Shown: piece after piece, positions 23,151 through 30,054 of the stretch
Numbering within the stretch: position 1 is the stretch's first letter
Layout of the letters: each line of letters begins with the position of its first letter
Assembly (NCBI GenBank): GCA_023667765.1
Contig: JAMOZS010000021.1
Location: 1 to 40,444, forward strand
DNA from: Roseburia sp.
GTDB taxonomy: Bacteria; Bacillota; Clostridia; Lachnospirales; Lachnospiraceae
DNA: 40,444 bases
Direction: 5' to 3'
Notes under the pieces: generated by a model
Told to the model about the DNA's origin: nothing
Database searches by the model: none
What the model saw: only the letters and a program-made list of their open reading frames with translations
Made by a program: the position numbers and the translations under genes

Positions 23151-24017
23151 ATGACTCATTCCAAATGTTTTGAAAATCTATATTTTCGTCCCACCGTAAA
23201 CACCATATCAGCCTTTCCCCCTGTTTTCCCTTTACATTGGCATAAATATGTGGAAATTCTTGCACTTCCCATGGATGCACCAAATACCGGGGCCTTGCGG
23301 CTTCGTGTTCATCAGACGGACTACCTGCTGCATCCCGGCTGCCTTCTCTTCGTATGGCCCGGCGAATTACATGAGATTCTCCAAAATAAAGGGGGATTGA
23401 TTGGCCTGCAGTTTTCACCCCTTCTCCTGAACGAGCTGCCGGACTTCGCCCCTTTTCTTCATCTGTTCCGCAACTGTCACTATATCAGCCCGGAGAGCTC
23501 TCCTGCTCTGGCGGAAAACATACAGGCCCATATACAGCATATTTTAAAGCTTCAGTCCGCCCCCGGCAATTTCCATGACGTAGAGGCTCTCATCTGCCTG
23601 CTGGAGCTGTTTATGGAACTGGGAAAACATATCGAAAACACACTTGCCAGAGATATTGCGCAGGGCTCCGGCAATGCCGGCAAAACACTGGAAAAAATCA
23701 ATGCTGCCTGCAGCTTTATCTCCCAAAACTGCGAGCAAGAATTAACTCTGGAGACCGTCGCTGAGCACATCGGCTTCAGCGCCTGTTATTTCTCCAGAGT
23801 CTTTAAACAAACCACCCATTATAATTTTGTAGAATATCTGACGATGCAGCGGGTTAAACGGGCCCAGGCCCTGTTAGCCGATTCCCATATCGCCATCACA
23901 GAGCTGGCCTACCAATCCGGCTTTAAGAGCATCTCCACCTTTAACCGGGTATTCCGACAGCTAAGGGGCTGCTCACCCAGCGAATACAGGAAATACTATC
24001 TCGAAAATATTACCTGA
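23151..24017 (+). CDS. AraC family transcriptional regulator with N-terminal cupin
   Basis: A 288-residue cytoplasmic DNA-binding regulator. The N-terminal half is a cupin-like ligand domain (PVFPLHWHKYVEILALP, then LLHPGCLLFVWPGELHEI), typical of sugar-sensing members. The C terminus carries two helix-turn-helix motifs: LETVAEHIGFSACYFSRVF near residues 198-217, and the diagnostic ITELAYQSGFKSISTFNRVF then GCSPSEYRKYY. It is transcribed away from the GH10 xylanase gene, so activation of xylo-oligosaccharide use is the simplest role. The Shine-Dalgarno is AAGGG about 9 bases before ATG. Its stop codon lies a few bases before the 56-bp tandem repeats that separate it from convergent prfA. Confidence 0.92.
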   Translation: MTHSKCFENLYFRPTVNTISAFPPVFPLHWHKYVEILALPMDAPNTGALRLRVHQTDYLLHPGCLLFVWPGELHEILQNKGGLIGLQFSPLLLNELPDFAPFLHLFRNCHYISPESSPALAENIQAHIQHILKLQSAPGNFHDVEALICLLELFMELGKHIENTLARDIAQGSGNAGKTLEKINAACSFISQNCEQELTLETVAEHIGFSACYFSRVFKQTTHYNFVEYLTMQRVKRAQALLADSHIAITELAYQSGFKSISTFNRVFRQLRGCSPSEYRKYYLENIT

Positions 24018-24023
24018 GACTGT

Positions 24024-24152
24024 ACCAGCTTTGCGGCCTTGGTCCAGCCGACCAGGCCGGTCAGTTCCCGTTCATCTTCACCAGCTTTGCGGCCTTGGTC
24101 CAGCCGACCAGGCCAGTCAGTTCCCGTTCATCTTCACCAGCTTTGCGGCCTG
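24024..24152. repeat. Tandem 56-bp repeat overlapping the 3' end of prfA
   Basis: Two full copies (24024-24079 and 24080-24135), differing by one base (G/A at the 36th position), are followed by a partial third copy (24136-24152) that is the real end of prfA. Read on the minus strand, each unit repeats the prfA terminal codons for [10 protein letters not shown] plus the stop. Each full unit also contains an imperfect hairpin, GGCCTTGGTC with GACCAGGCC. The unit is not a multiple of three. Confidence 0.85.
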
Positions 24153-25193
24153 GTCGGCGGCAATGCAGGCATCAATGATTTCCTGGATGTCTCCGTTCAT
24201 AACCTTATCCAGCTTATAGATGGTCAGTCCGATACGATGGTCCGTCACACGGCCCTGGGGGAAATTATAGGTACGGATTTTCTCGGAACGGTCGCCCGTT
24301 CCAATCTGGCTCTTTCTAAGCTCCGCCTCCGCGTCATGACGTTGCTGCTGCTCCATATCATAGAGCTTTGCCTTTAACAGCGCAAAGGCTTTCGCCTTGT
24401 TCTGCAGCTGAGATTTTTCCGTCTGGCTGTATACTACGATTCCCGTAGGATAATGGGTCAAACGTACTGCGGAATCCGTGGTATTGACACATTGTCCGCC
24501 GTTTCCCGAAGCACGCATGACGTCTATTCTGATATCCTTTTCGTCGATTTCAATATCAATATCTTCATCCACCTCAGGCATTACCGCCACACTAATTGTA
24601 GAAGTATGAATACGTCCGCCGCTCTCTGTCTCCGGCACACGCTGTACGCGATGCACACCGCTCTCATACTTCATAACGGAATAGGCGCCCTGACCATTAA
24701 TCATAAACTGCACTTCCTTCATCCCGCCAATTCCGATTTCGTCCACGTTCATGGTCTCCACTCTCCAACGGCGGCCCTCTGCGTAATGCACATACATGCG
24801 ATATATCTCTGCGGCAAACAGCGCCGCTTCATCTCCTCCTGCTCCGGCCCGGATTTCCACGATGACATTCTTATCATCATTCGGATCCTTGGGAAGCAGC
24901 AGAATCTTTAATTCCTGCTCCAGCTCCTCCACCCGTTTTTTGCTGTCGTTCAGGGTTTCCTTCAGGAGCGCCCGCATCTCCTCATCGCTCTCCTCCTCCA
25001 GCATGGACAGAGAATCCTCTATCTCTTCCCTGCATTTCTTATATTCCTTATAGGTCTCCACAATAGGCGTCAAATCGCTCTGCTCCTTCATCAGTCTGCG
25101 GAAACGCTCCTGATTGTTGGTCACTGTGGGCTCGTTTAATTCCCCCATAATTTCTTCAAAACGTATTAATAAATCTTCCAGCCTGTCAAACAT
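24117..25193 (-). CDS. prfA: Peptide chain release factor 1
   Basis: RF1 recognises UAA and UAG stop codons and triggers peptide release. The 358 residues match the family length. The codon-recognition domain is in the middle ([20 protein letters not shown]). The peptidyl-hydrolase motif GGQ, methylated by PrmC, lies near residue 230 in [18 protein letters not shown]. The gene begins three bases after the prmC stop, so the enzyme that methylates RF1 is co-expressed with it. The last ten codons and the stop are duplicated downstream in a 56-bp tandem repeat; the reading frame of prfA itself is intact. Confidence 0.97.
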   Translation of the reverse strand: MFDRLEDLLIRFEEIMGELNEPTVTNNQERFRRLMKEQSDLTPIVETYKEYKKCREEIEDSLSMLEEESDEEMRALLKETLNDSKKRVEELEQELKILLLPKDPNDDKNVIVEIRAGAGGDEAALFAAEIYRMYVHYAEGRRWRVETMNVDEIGIGGMKEVQFMINGQGAYSVMKYESGVHRVQRVPETESGGRIHTSTISVAVMPEVDEDIDIEIDEKDIRIDVMRASGNGGQCVNTTDSAVRLTHYPTGIVVYSQTEKSQLQNKAKAFALLKAKLYDMEQQQRHDAEAELRKSQIGTGDRSEKIRTYNFPQGRVTDHRIGLTIYKLDKVMNGDIQEIIDACIAADQAAKLVKMNGN

Positions 25194-25196
25194 TTC

Positions 25197-26045
25197 TTAC
25201 CTCGTTTCCTCTAAAAAAGTGCCGTACACTACCCTGTCCAGCCCCGAAAAATCCTGCGCCACCTGTATGTCTGCAAATCCGGCCTGCGCCATCAATCCAA
25301 CCACCTCCGCCGCCTGCTCACAGCCAATCTCAAAATATAGTCTGCCTCCCCGGTTTAAATAAGGTCTGCTCTCCCTTATAATCCTCCGATAAAAATACAG
25401 ACCATCCTCCCCTCCGTCCAGCGCCATCCGAGGCTCATAATCTCTCACCTCAGGCATCAGAGTGTTTATTTCTGCGGTTTTGATATAGGGAGGATTTGAG
25501 ACAATCACATCATATTTGCCTTCCGCCTTCTCAAACAAATTGCCCTCCAAAAAGCAAACGGTCTCCTGGGGAATCAGTCTTTCGGCGTTTTCACCTGCCA
25601 GCGCCAGCGCTTCCTTTGAAAGGTCCACGCCCACGCCCCTACAGTCATTGGAATAATATAAAAGACTGATGAGAATACAGCCGCTGCCCGTACACATATC
25701 CAGAATACTCATACCATCGTGCAGCTCCCGCATGACCTCCTCTACAAGGATTTCCGTGTCCTGCCTGGGAATTAACACCCTGTCGTTTACTCTGAAGGTC
25801 AGCCCCATAAACTCCTGCCGTCCTGTCAACTGCTGTAACGGAACATGCTCTGCCCGCCTTGCCAGAAGCTCCCGGTACAGAACCTCTTCCTCTGCCAAAA
25901 CCGCCCTGTCCCCATGAGCCAGCAGCGTATTCCGGTTGGTATGGCACACAAACTCCAAAAGCAGCCTTGCATCCCATGCCGCCTCCTCTATCTCCGCCTG
26001 CTCTAAAAGCAGACGACCTTCCTGATACAAGCTTTGATAATCCAT
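25197..26045 (-). CDS. prmC: Release factor glutamine methyltransferase
   Basis: Uses S-adenosylmethionine to methylate the glutamine of the GGQ motif in RF1 and RF2. The 282 residues include the N-terminal helical domain, the family hallmark PLQQLTGRQEFMGLTFRV, the SAM-binding strand ILDMCTGSGCILISLL, and the catalytic NPPY motif in DVIVSNPPYIKTAEI near residue 185. It sits directly before prfA, the usual arrangement in Firmicutes, and about 55 bases after the DUF1385 gene. Confidence 0.96.
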   Translation of the reverse strand: MDYQSLYQEGRLLLEQAEIEEAAWDARLLLEFVCHTNRNTLLAHGDRAVLAEEEVLYRELLARRAEHVPLQQLTGRQEFMGLTFRVNDRVLIPRQDTEILVEEVMRELHDGMSILDMCTGSGCILISLLYYSNDCRGVGVDLSKEALALAGENAERLIPQETVCFLEGNLFEKAEGKYDVIVSNPPYIKTAEINTLMPEVRDYEPRMALDGGEDGLYFYRRIIRESRPYLNRGGRLYFEIGCEQAAEVVGLMAQAGFADIQVAQDFSGLDRVVYGTFLEETR

Positions 26046-26101
26046 AGCCCCTGTCCTTCCTTTATCTTAAAAGATACCGAATCTTAAAAGACAGAAGGAC
26101 G

Positions 26102-27085
26102 CTAAGACTCCCTCTGATTTTCCGTCTCCTCTTCGTCTGCCTCATAGGCAAAGTTTTCCCTCAGATATGCTTTCCAGTCAAACACGGCCTCCACGGAAGC
26201 GATAGCCACCTCCACCATGTCTTTATCCGGCTCCTTCGTGGTCAGACGCTGTATGAACATACCCGGCGCCGATAAAATCCTGACAAATACATTATCGCTG
26301 CGGCCGGCCAATCTAATTATCTCATAGGAAATTCCCGCCACCACCGGCATCAACAGTATCCGACAAAAAATACGTTCGAATATACTTTCCGCGCTGATAA
26401 TAAAGAACAGCAGAATGCTCACGATAAGCACAAAGAAAATAAAGCTGGTGCCGCATCTTCTGTGCAGTCTCGAGCTTCTCATCACATTGCCCACGGTAAG
26501 CGGCCTGCCCCTCTCAATGCAGTTGATGCACTTATGCTCCGCACCATGATACTGATATACTCTGCGAATATCCTTCATCAGGCTGATTCCTCCTACATAA
26601 AGCAGGAAAATTAAAATACGAATCCCCCCCTCAATCAATGTCATCAAGGATTTATTGCGAATATATTTTTGAAACAGAGAAGTGACAAAATACGGCAGCA
26701 CAATAAAAATCCCCACCGCAAGCACTACTGCAAGCAGCATGACAAAGGCAGTCACAAGCTTCTCCGCCTTGTCCCCCAGCAGCTTTCTAAGCGTCCTGTC
26801 AAACTTTGTCTCCTCCTCATCCTCCTCATAGAACGAAGAAGAAAAATTCAGTACCTTCATACCAAGCACCAGAGAATCCACAAAGTTAAAGACTCCTCTG
26901 ACGAAGGGAAAGCTTTTAAAACCGCTGTCCTGCCCGGTGCCTCTGTAATTCTCTACCTCCACAGCAATTTCACCATTCGGCTTTCTCACAGCCACGGCAT
27001 ACTTCTCTTTGTTTCTCATCATCACGCCTTCCAGTACGGCCTGTCCGCCGATACCGGAATAACATTTTCTTTTTCTTACCGCCAT
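26102..27085 (-). CDS. DUF1385 (YqhQ-like) membrane protein
   Basis: A 327-residue integral membrane protein of the DUF1385 family. The opening CYSGIGGQAVLEGVMMRNKE is diagnostic, followed by hydrophobic segments near residues 105-140 and 155-180. The YQYHGAEHKCINCIERG motif with its His/Cys cluster comes next, then RLHRRCGTSF and further helices. Function is unknown; conservation of HGAEHK suggests metal binding. I start at ATG 27085 because GGAGAT lies just upstream; the open frame reaches a TTG at 27160 but has no ribosome-binding site there and overlaps the rpmE terminator. It sits between rpmE and prmC, as is common in Clostridia. Confidence 0.9.
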   Translation of the reverse strand: MAVRKRKCYSGIGGQAVLEGVMMRNKEKYAVAVRKPNGEIAVEVENYRGTGQDSGFKSFPFVRGVFNFVDSLVLGMKVLNFSSSFYEEDEEETKFDRTLRKLLGDKAEKLVTAFVMLLAVVLAVGIFIVLPYFVTSLFQKYIRNKSLMTLIEGGIRILIFLLYVGGISLMKDIRRVYQYHGAEHKCINCIERGRPLTVGNVMRSSRLHRRCGTSFIFFVLIVSILLFFIISAESIFERIFCRILLMPVVAGISYEIIRLAGRSDNVFVRILSAPGMFIQRLTTKEPDKDMVEVAIASVEAVFDWKAYLRENFAYEADEEETENQRES

Positions 27086-27158
27086 ACTGCCATCTCCATT
27101 TATATCATCTATAAGGCTTGCAGAAAACAAAGCATTCTGTTCCAAACCTTTACTGTCC

Positions 27159-27191
27159 AAAAAAGGTTGAGATAGAAAAACCTCAACCTTT
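27159..27191 (-). terminator. Terminator after rpmE
   Basis: On the minus strand AAAGGTTGAG (27191-27182) pairs perfectly with CTCAACCTTT (27171-27162) and runs into a T tract. It lies 12 bases after the rpmE stop codon and separates rpmE from the DUF1385 gene. Confidence 0.8.
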
Positions 27192-27202
27192 CGCTCACAT
27201 TT

Positions 27203-27412
27203 CTATTTAACACCGTATTTCTTGTTGAACTTATCAATACGTCCGTCGGCTCTCGCTGTTTTCTGCTGGCCTGTGTAGAATGAATGGCATTTGGAGCAAA
27301 CCTCTACATGAATCTCAGGCTTCGTGGAGCCGGTTACAAATGTGTTACCACAGTTACAGGTTACTGTAGCCTGGTAATATGCGGGATGGATTCCTTCTTT
27401 CATCTCTTTCAC
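27203..27412 (-). CDS. rpmE: 50S ribosomal protein L31, zinc-binding type
   Basis: A 69-residue large-subunit protein. The N terminus [20 protein letters not shown] and [15 protein letters not shown] identify L31. The cysteine pairs TCNC and SKC are those of the zinc-containing (C+) form, in contrast to the cysteine-less paralogue induced by zinc starvation in some bacteria. It lies about 110 bases downstream of rho on the same strand and ends in a clear terminator. Confidence 0.97.
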   Translation of the reverse strand: MKEMKEGIHPAYYQATVTCNCGNTFVTGSTKPEIHVEVCSKCHSFYTGQQKTARADGRIDKFNKKYGVK

Positions 27413-27520
27413 CTCTCTATTATCATTGACGTTATATTTGTGTTCTCATCCTCACTGCCTATGGAACCACAAACAGCGGTATTATTGTAACACAGGTATT
27501 TATGTCTTGCAAGAGCTATT

Positions 27521-29017
27521 TTAAATAAATTTGTTCTTTTTTACCATTCCGACAAATTCCATATTATTTCGAGTGCGCGCAAACATATCCAGAATACGGT
27601 CTGTGGCTTCATCGGATTTCAGGCCGTTCAATGCCTTACGCATAATATTGATGGCTTCAAGCTCCTCCCCGGAAAGCAGCAAATCCTCTCTTCTGGTGCC
27701 GGATTTTGCCAAATCAATAGCCGGAAAAATACGTTTCTCAGAGAGCTTCCTGTCAAGCACCAGTTCCATATTGCCCGTCCCCTTAAATTCCTCATATACC
27801 ACGTCGTCCATCTTACTGCCCGTATCCACCAGTGCAGTCGCCAGAATTGTCAGGCTCCCGCCCTCCCGCATATTTCTTGCGGCGCCGAAAAAACGCTTGG
27901 GCATATGCAGCGCCGAAGGGTCCAGACCGCCTGAAAGCGTACGTCCGCTGGGGGGAACCACCTGATTATAGGCCCTGGTCAGACGGGTAATGCTGTCCAA
28001 AAGAATCACCACATCCTTCTTATGCTCCACCAGTCTCTTTGCGCGCTCAATCACCATCTCGGACACTCTTTTATGATGCTCCGGCAATTCGTCAAAGGTA
28101 GAATAAATTACCTCAACATTCTGACCCATAATCGCCTCTTTGATATCCGTTACTTCCTCGGGCCGTTCGTCAATCAGCAAAATCAACATATGCATCTGAG
28201 GATTGCTGCGCAGCACGGACTTCGCCACCTCCTTTAGCAAGGTTGTTTTTCCCGCCTTGGGCGGAGATACAATCATTCCACGCTGTCCCTTACCCACCGG
28301 ACACACCAAATCCATAACTCTCATAGCCACGCTGCTGCCGGGCGTCTCCATCCTGATTCTCTCATTGGGAAAGATGGGCGTCATATCCTCGAACGCCATG
28401 CGCCTCGCACATTCTTCTATGGTATAGCCGTTGATTGTGCGAATAAACAGCAGCGCGCTGAACTTCTCCTGCTGGGTCTTTACCCGCTTGTTTCCCCAAA
28501 GAATATCTCCGGTTTTTAACCCAAAGCGCCGTATCTGACTGGGCGCCACATATACATCATTTTCTCCCGGCAGATAATTCTCACATCGGATAAAGCCATA
28601 ACCGTCGGGCATCACCTCCAGAATACCGCTGGCCTCCTCTCCGCTGTCCAGCTCTCGGGGATACTGATTCTCATAATATATTTCATTGCGGTAATTCTTT
28701 TCTCTGTCTCCCTCGGATACGGCGGCTCTTGGCGCTGTCTGGGCAGGTCTTGGCGCATTTTCCGACTTGGAAGACGTCGACGGTGCAGGAGCAGACGGTG
28801 CCTGCACCGTCTGGGCAGGTCTGAACTCATTTTCCGCCCCGAATGTGGCTGCTGCCGGTGCCGTCTTTACGGCCGCCTCTCTTTTCAAACGCTCATCCTC
28901 CGCCAGCATGGCCTCCACCACATCCTTCTTTTTCATGGTGGAAGTGCCTTTGATTCCACGTACCTTCGCAAGCTCCTTTAATTCTGTCAACGGCAATGAT
29001 TCATACTTTTCTCTCAT
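27521..29017 (-). CDS. rho: Transcription termination factor Rho
   Basis: An RNA-dependent hexameric ATPase/helicase that ends transcription. The 498 residues contain the N-terminal Rho domain (LPLTELKELAKVRGIKGTST), a low-complexity Ala/Pro/Ser linker at about residues 47-105, and the cold-shock-like RNA-binding domain (GILEVMPDGYGFIRCENYLP). The ATPase core has Walker A PPKAGKTT near residue 255, the Walker B region VVILLDSITRLTRAYN, and the Q-loop/R-loop segment. The linker contains two similar units (ENEFRPAQTVQ and ENAPRPAQTAP) and a DNA-level 11-bp inverted repeat (28779-28811). It has its own promoter and a leader of about 185 bases, which leaves room for the autogenous attenuation known for rho. 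Confidence 0.97.
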   Translation of the reverse strand: MREKYESLPLTELKELAKVRGIKGTSTMKKKDVVEAMLAEDERLKREAAVKTAPAAATFGAENEFRPAQTVQAPSAPAPSTSSKSENAPRPAQTAPRAAVSEGDREKNYRNEIYYENQYPRELDSGEEASGILEVMPDGYGFIRCENYLPGENDVYVAPSQIRRFGLKTGDILWGNKRVKTQQEKFSALLFIRTINGYTIEECARRMAFEDMTPIFPNERIRMETPGSSVAMRVMDLVCPVGKGQRGMIVSPPKAGKTTLLKEVAKSVLRSNPQMHMLILLIDERPEEVTDIKEAIMGQNVEVIYSTFDELPEHHKRVSEMVIERAKRLVEHKKDVVILLDSITRLTRAYNQVVPPSGRTLSGGLDPSALHMPKRFFGAARNMREGGSLTILATALVDTGSKMDDVVYEEFKGTGNMELVLDRKLSEKRIFPAIDLAKSGTRREDLLLSGEELEAINIMRKALNGLKSDEATDRILDMFARTRNNMEFVGMVKKNKFI

Positions 29018-29209
29018 ATATTCCTCCTGGTTTTGCGACAGACTTCTCCACCGCCTTTTACATCCTTACTTTCCGTATCACTGTTGTTTCCTTAATATAT
29101 AATGAGGGGGTATCTCTGACAACTCATATCTGGCAGATTGCACAAAATATCACACACTGTCTGCTCCGTCGAACAAAACATCATCATAAATCAGCGCATA
29201 CTTCACAAA

Positions 29210-29237
29210 TTTATAAACTGTCATGGGGTTGTGTCAA
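29210..29237 (-). promoter_or_regulatory. Promoter of rho
   Basis: On the minus strand a perfect -35 TTGACA (29237-29232) and -10 TATAAA (29215-29210) are 16 bp apart. The predicted leader of about 185 bases between here and the rho ATG contains no gene. Confidence 0.7.
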
Positions 29238-29298
29238 GACTTGTCATGGAGATGTTCAACACGAATGTACAATCACATTTCTTTCTGTATTATAATAC

Positions 29299-29451
29299 AT
29301 TTCCTCCCAAATAGGAAGTACTAATTCAAAAACTTGCCAAAAAAAACTTGCGGATACCCATAAACTATTATATGATACTTATGCGTGAACACGCAGAAAA
29401 GAGGTAATTTCATGACAGCAAATGAAAAAGCGCTTTTAAAACATGAAGAAT
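29299..29451. repeat. Left copy of the 153-bp direct repeat (target duplication)
   Basis: Identical base for base to 31920-32072. It contains the malic enzyme promoter, leader, ribosome-binding site and first 13 codons. It abuts the left end of the insertion sequence. One base at each border cannot be assigned to repeat or element, so the true duplication is 151-153 bp. Confidence 0.95.
29348..29376 (+). promoter_or_regulatory. Duplicated malic enzyme promoter (left copy)
   Basis: -35 TTGCGG (29348-29353) and -10 TATGAT (29371-29376) with 17-bp spacing. This copy now drives only a 16-codon stub and points into the insertion sequence, whose left end begins with a terminator. Confidence 0.65.
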
Positions 29452-29462
29452 CGGTAGTTTGA
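29412..29462 (+). pseudogene. Stub of the malic enzyme gene created by the insertion
   Basis: The duplicated start reads the first 13 malic enzyme codons (MTANEKALLKHEE), then runs into the element as SVV and stops. It keeps the AGAGGT ribosome-binding site and promoter, so a short transcript and 16-residue peptide may be made. The complete gene lies to the right of the element. Confidence 0.8.
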
Positions 29463-29489
29463 CAGCCTAATCTTACTCAGGACTTTCCA

Positions 29490-29514
29490 AAGCCAGCAAT
29501 GGCTTAATTTTTTT
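29490..29514 (+). terminator. Terminator at the left end of the insertion sequence
   Basis: AAGCCA-GCAA-TGGCTT (29490-29505) is a perfect 6-bp hairpin followed by AATTTTTTT. It should stop transcripts entering from the duplicated malic enzyme promoter and shield the transposase from outside transcription. Confidence 0.7.
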
Positions 29515-29534
29515 GTCAATTTCTAAATTTATAT

Positions 29535-29563
29535 TTGCACGTTACATACGAATACTGTATAAT
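29535..29563 (+). promoter_or_regulatory. Promoter of the insertion sequence genes
   Basis: -35 TTGCAC (29535-29540) and a perfect -10 TATAAT (29558-29563) with 17-bp spacing lie just upstream of the small ORF. The -35 overlaps the left subterminal inverted repeat, so a protein bound there could repress transposition genes. Confidence 0.75.
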
Positions 29564-29598
29564 GTAAATATATAACACAGAAAGGATGGGAACATTTT

Positions 29599-30042
29599 AT
29601 GGATTATGATGATTATAGCAAGGCATGTGATAAGATAAGGACAGAGAACAGTAAGTATCTCAATCTTTTTGAACAGGCCCTGGTTGAAGATGGCCTTAAG
29701 GACAGCACCATTAAGAGGCATTTATCGAATATTGACTTCTATATAAATGATTTTCTCCTGTACGAAGAACCTCTTACGATTGACCACGGTATAGGCAGGA
29801 TTGATTCCTTCCTTGGCGACTTCTTCATACGCAAATGCATGTGGTCTACGCCCGGAAATATAAAAAGCACGGCTGCAAGTATTAAAAAGTTTTACAAATG
29901 TATGATGGAGCGCGGGATTGTGAAAAAAAGTGACTATGAATTCCTATGCTCTGAAATCAGAGATGGGATGGAAACATGGCAGGCTGACTGTGCTATCTAT
30001 AATGATCCTGATGAACCGAATCCATTTGCCTTTTTCTTTTGA
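29599..30042 (+). CDS. Small IS-encoded protein resembling a recombinase core-binding domain
   Basis: A 147-residue protein that is all-helical in appearance. The pattern FEQALVEDGLKDSTIKRHLS, then IDFYINDFLL, IDSFLGDFFIR and TAASIKKFYKCMMERG resembles the N-terminal SAM-like (core-binding) domain of tyrosine recombinases. The catalytic Arg-His-Arg-Tyr domain is entirely absent, and the protein ends in FAFFF after an acidic stretch. It starts 7 bases after AGAAAGGATGGG and lies 12 bases before the transposase, so both are made from one transcript. A DNA-binding accessory or regulator of transposition is the most natural guess; this is inference from fold-like appearance only. Confidence 0.65.
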   Translation: MDYDDYSKACDKIRTENSKYLNLFEQALVEDGLKDSTIKRHLSNIDFYINDFLLYEEPLTIDHGIGRIDSFLGDFFIRKCMWSTPGNIKSTAASIKKFYKCMMERGIVKKSDYEFLCSEIRDGMETWQADCAIYNDPDEPNPFAFFF

Positions 30043-30054
30043 TGGGGGACAGCT

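Noticed and set aside
24024-24135. Possible CRISPR-like array because of tandem identical units
   Set aside because: Units are directly adjacent with no variable spacers, and they duplicate the end of prfA; this is a tandem duplication.
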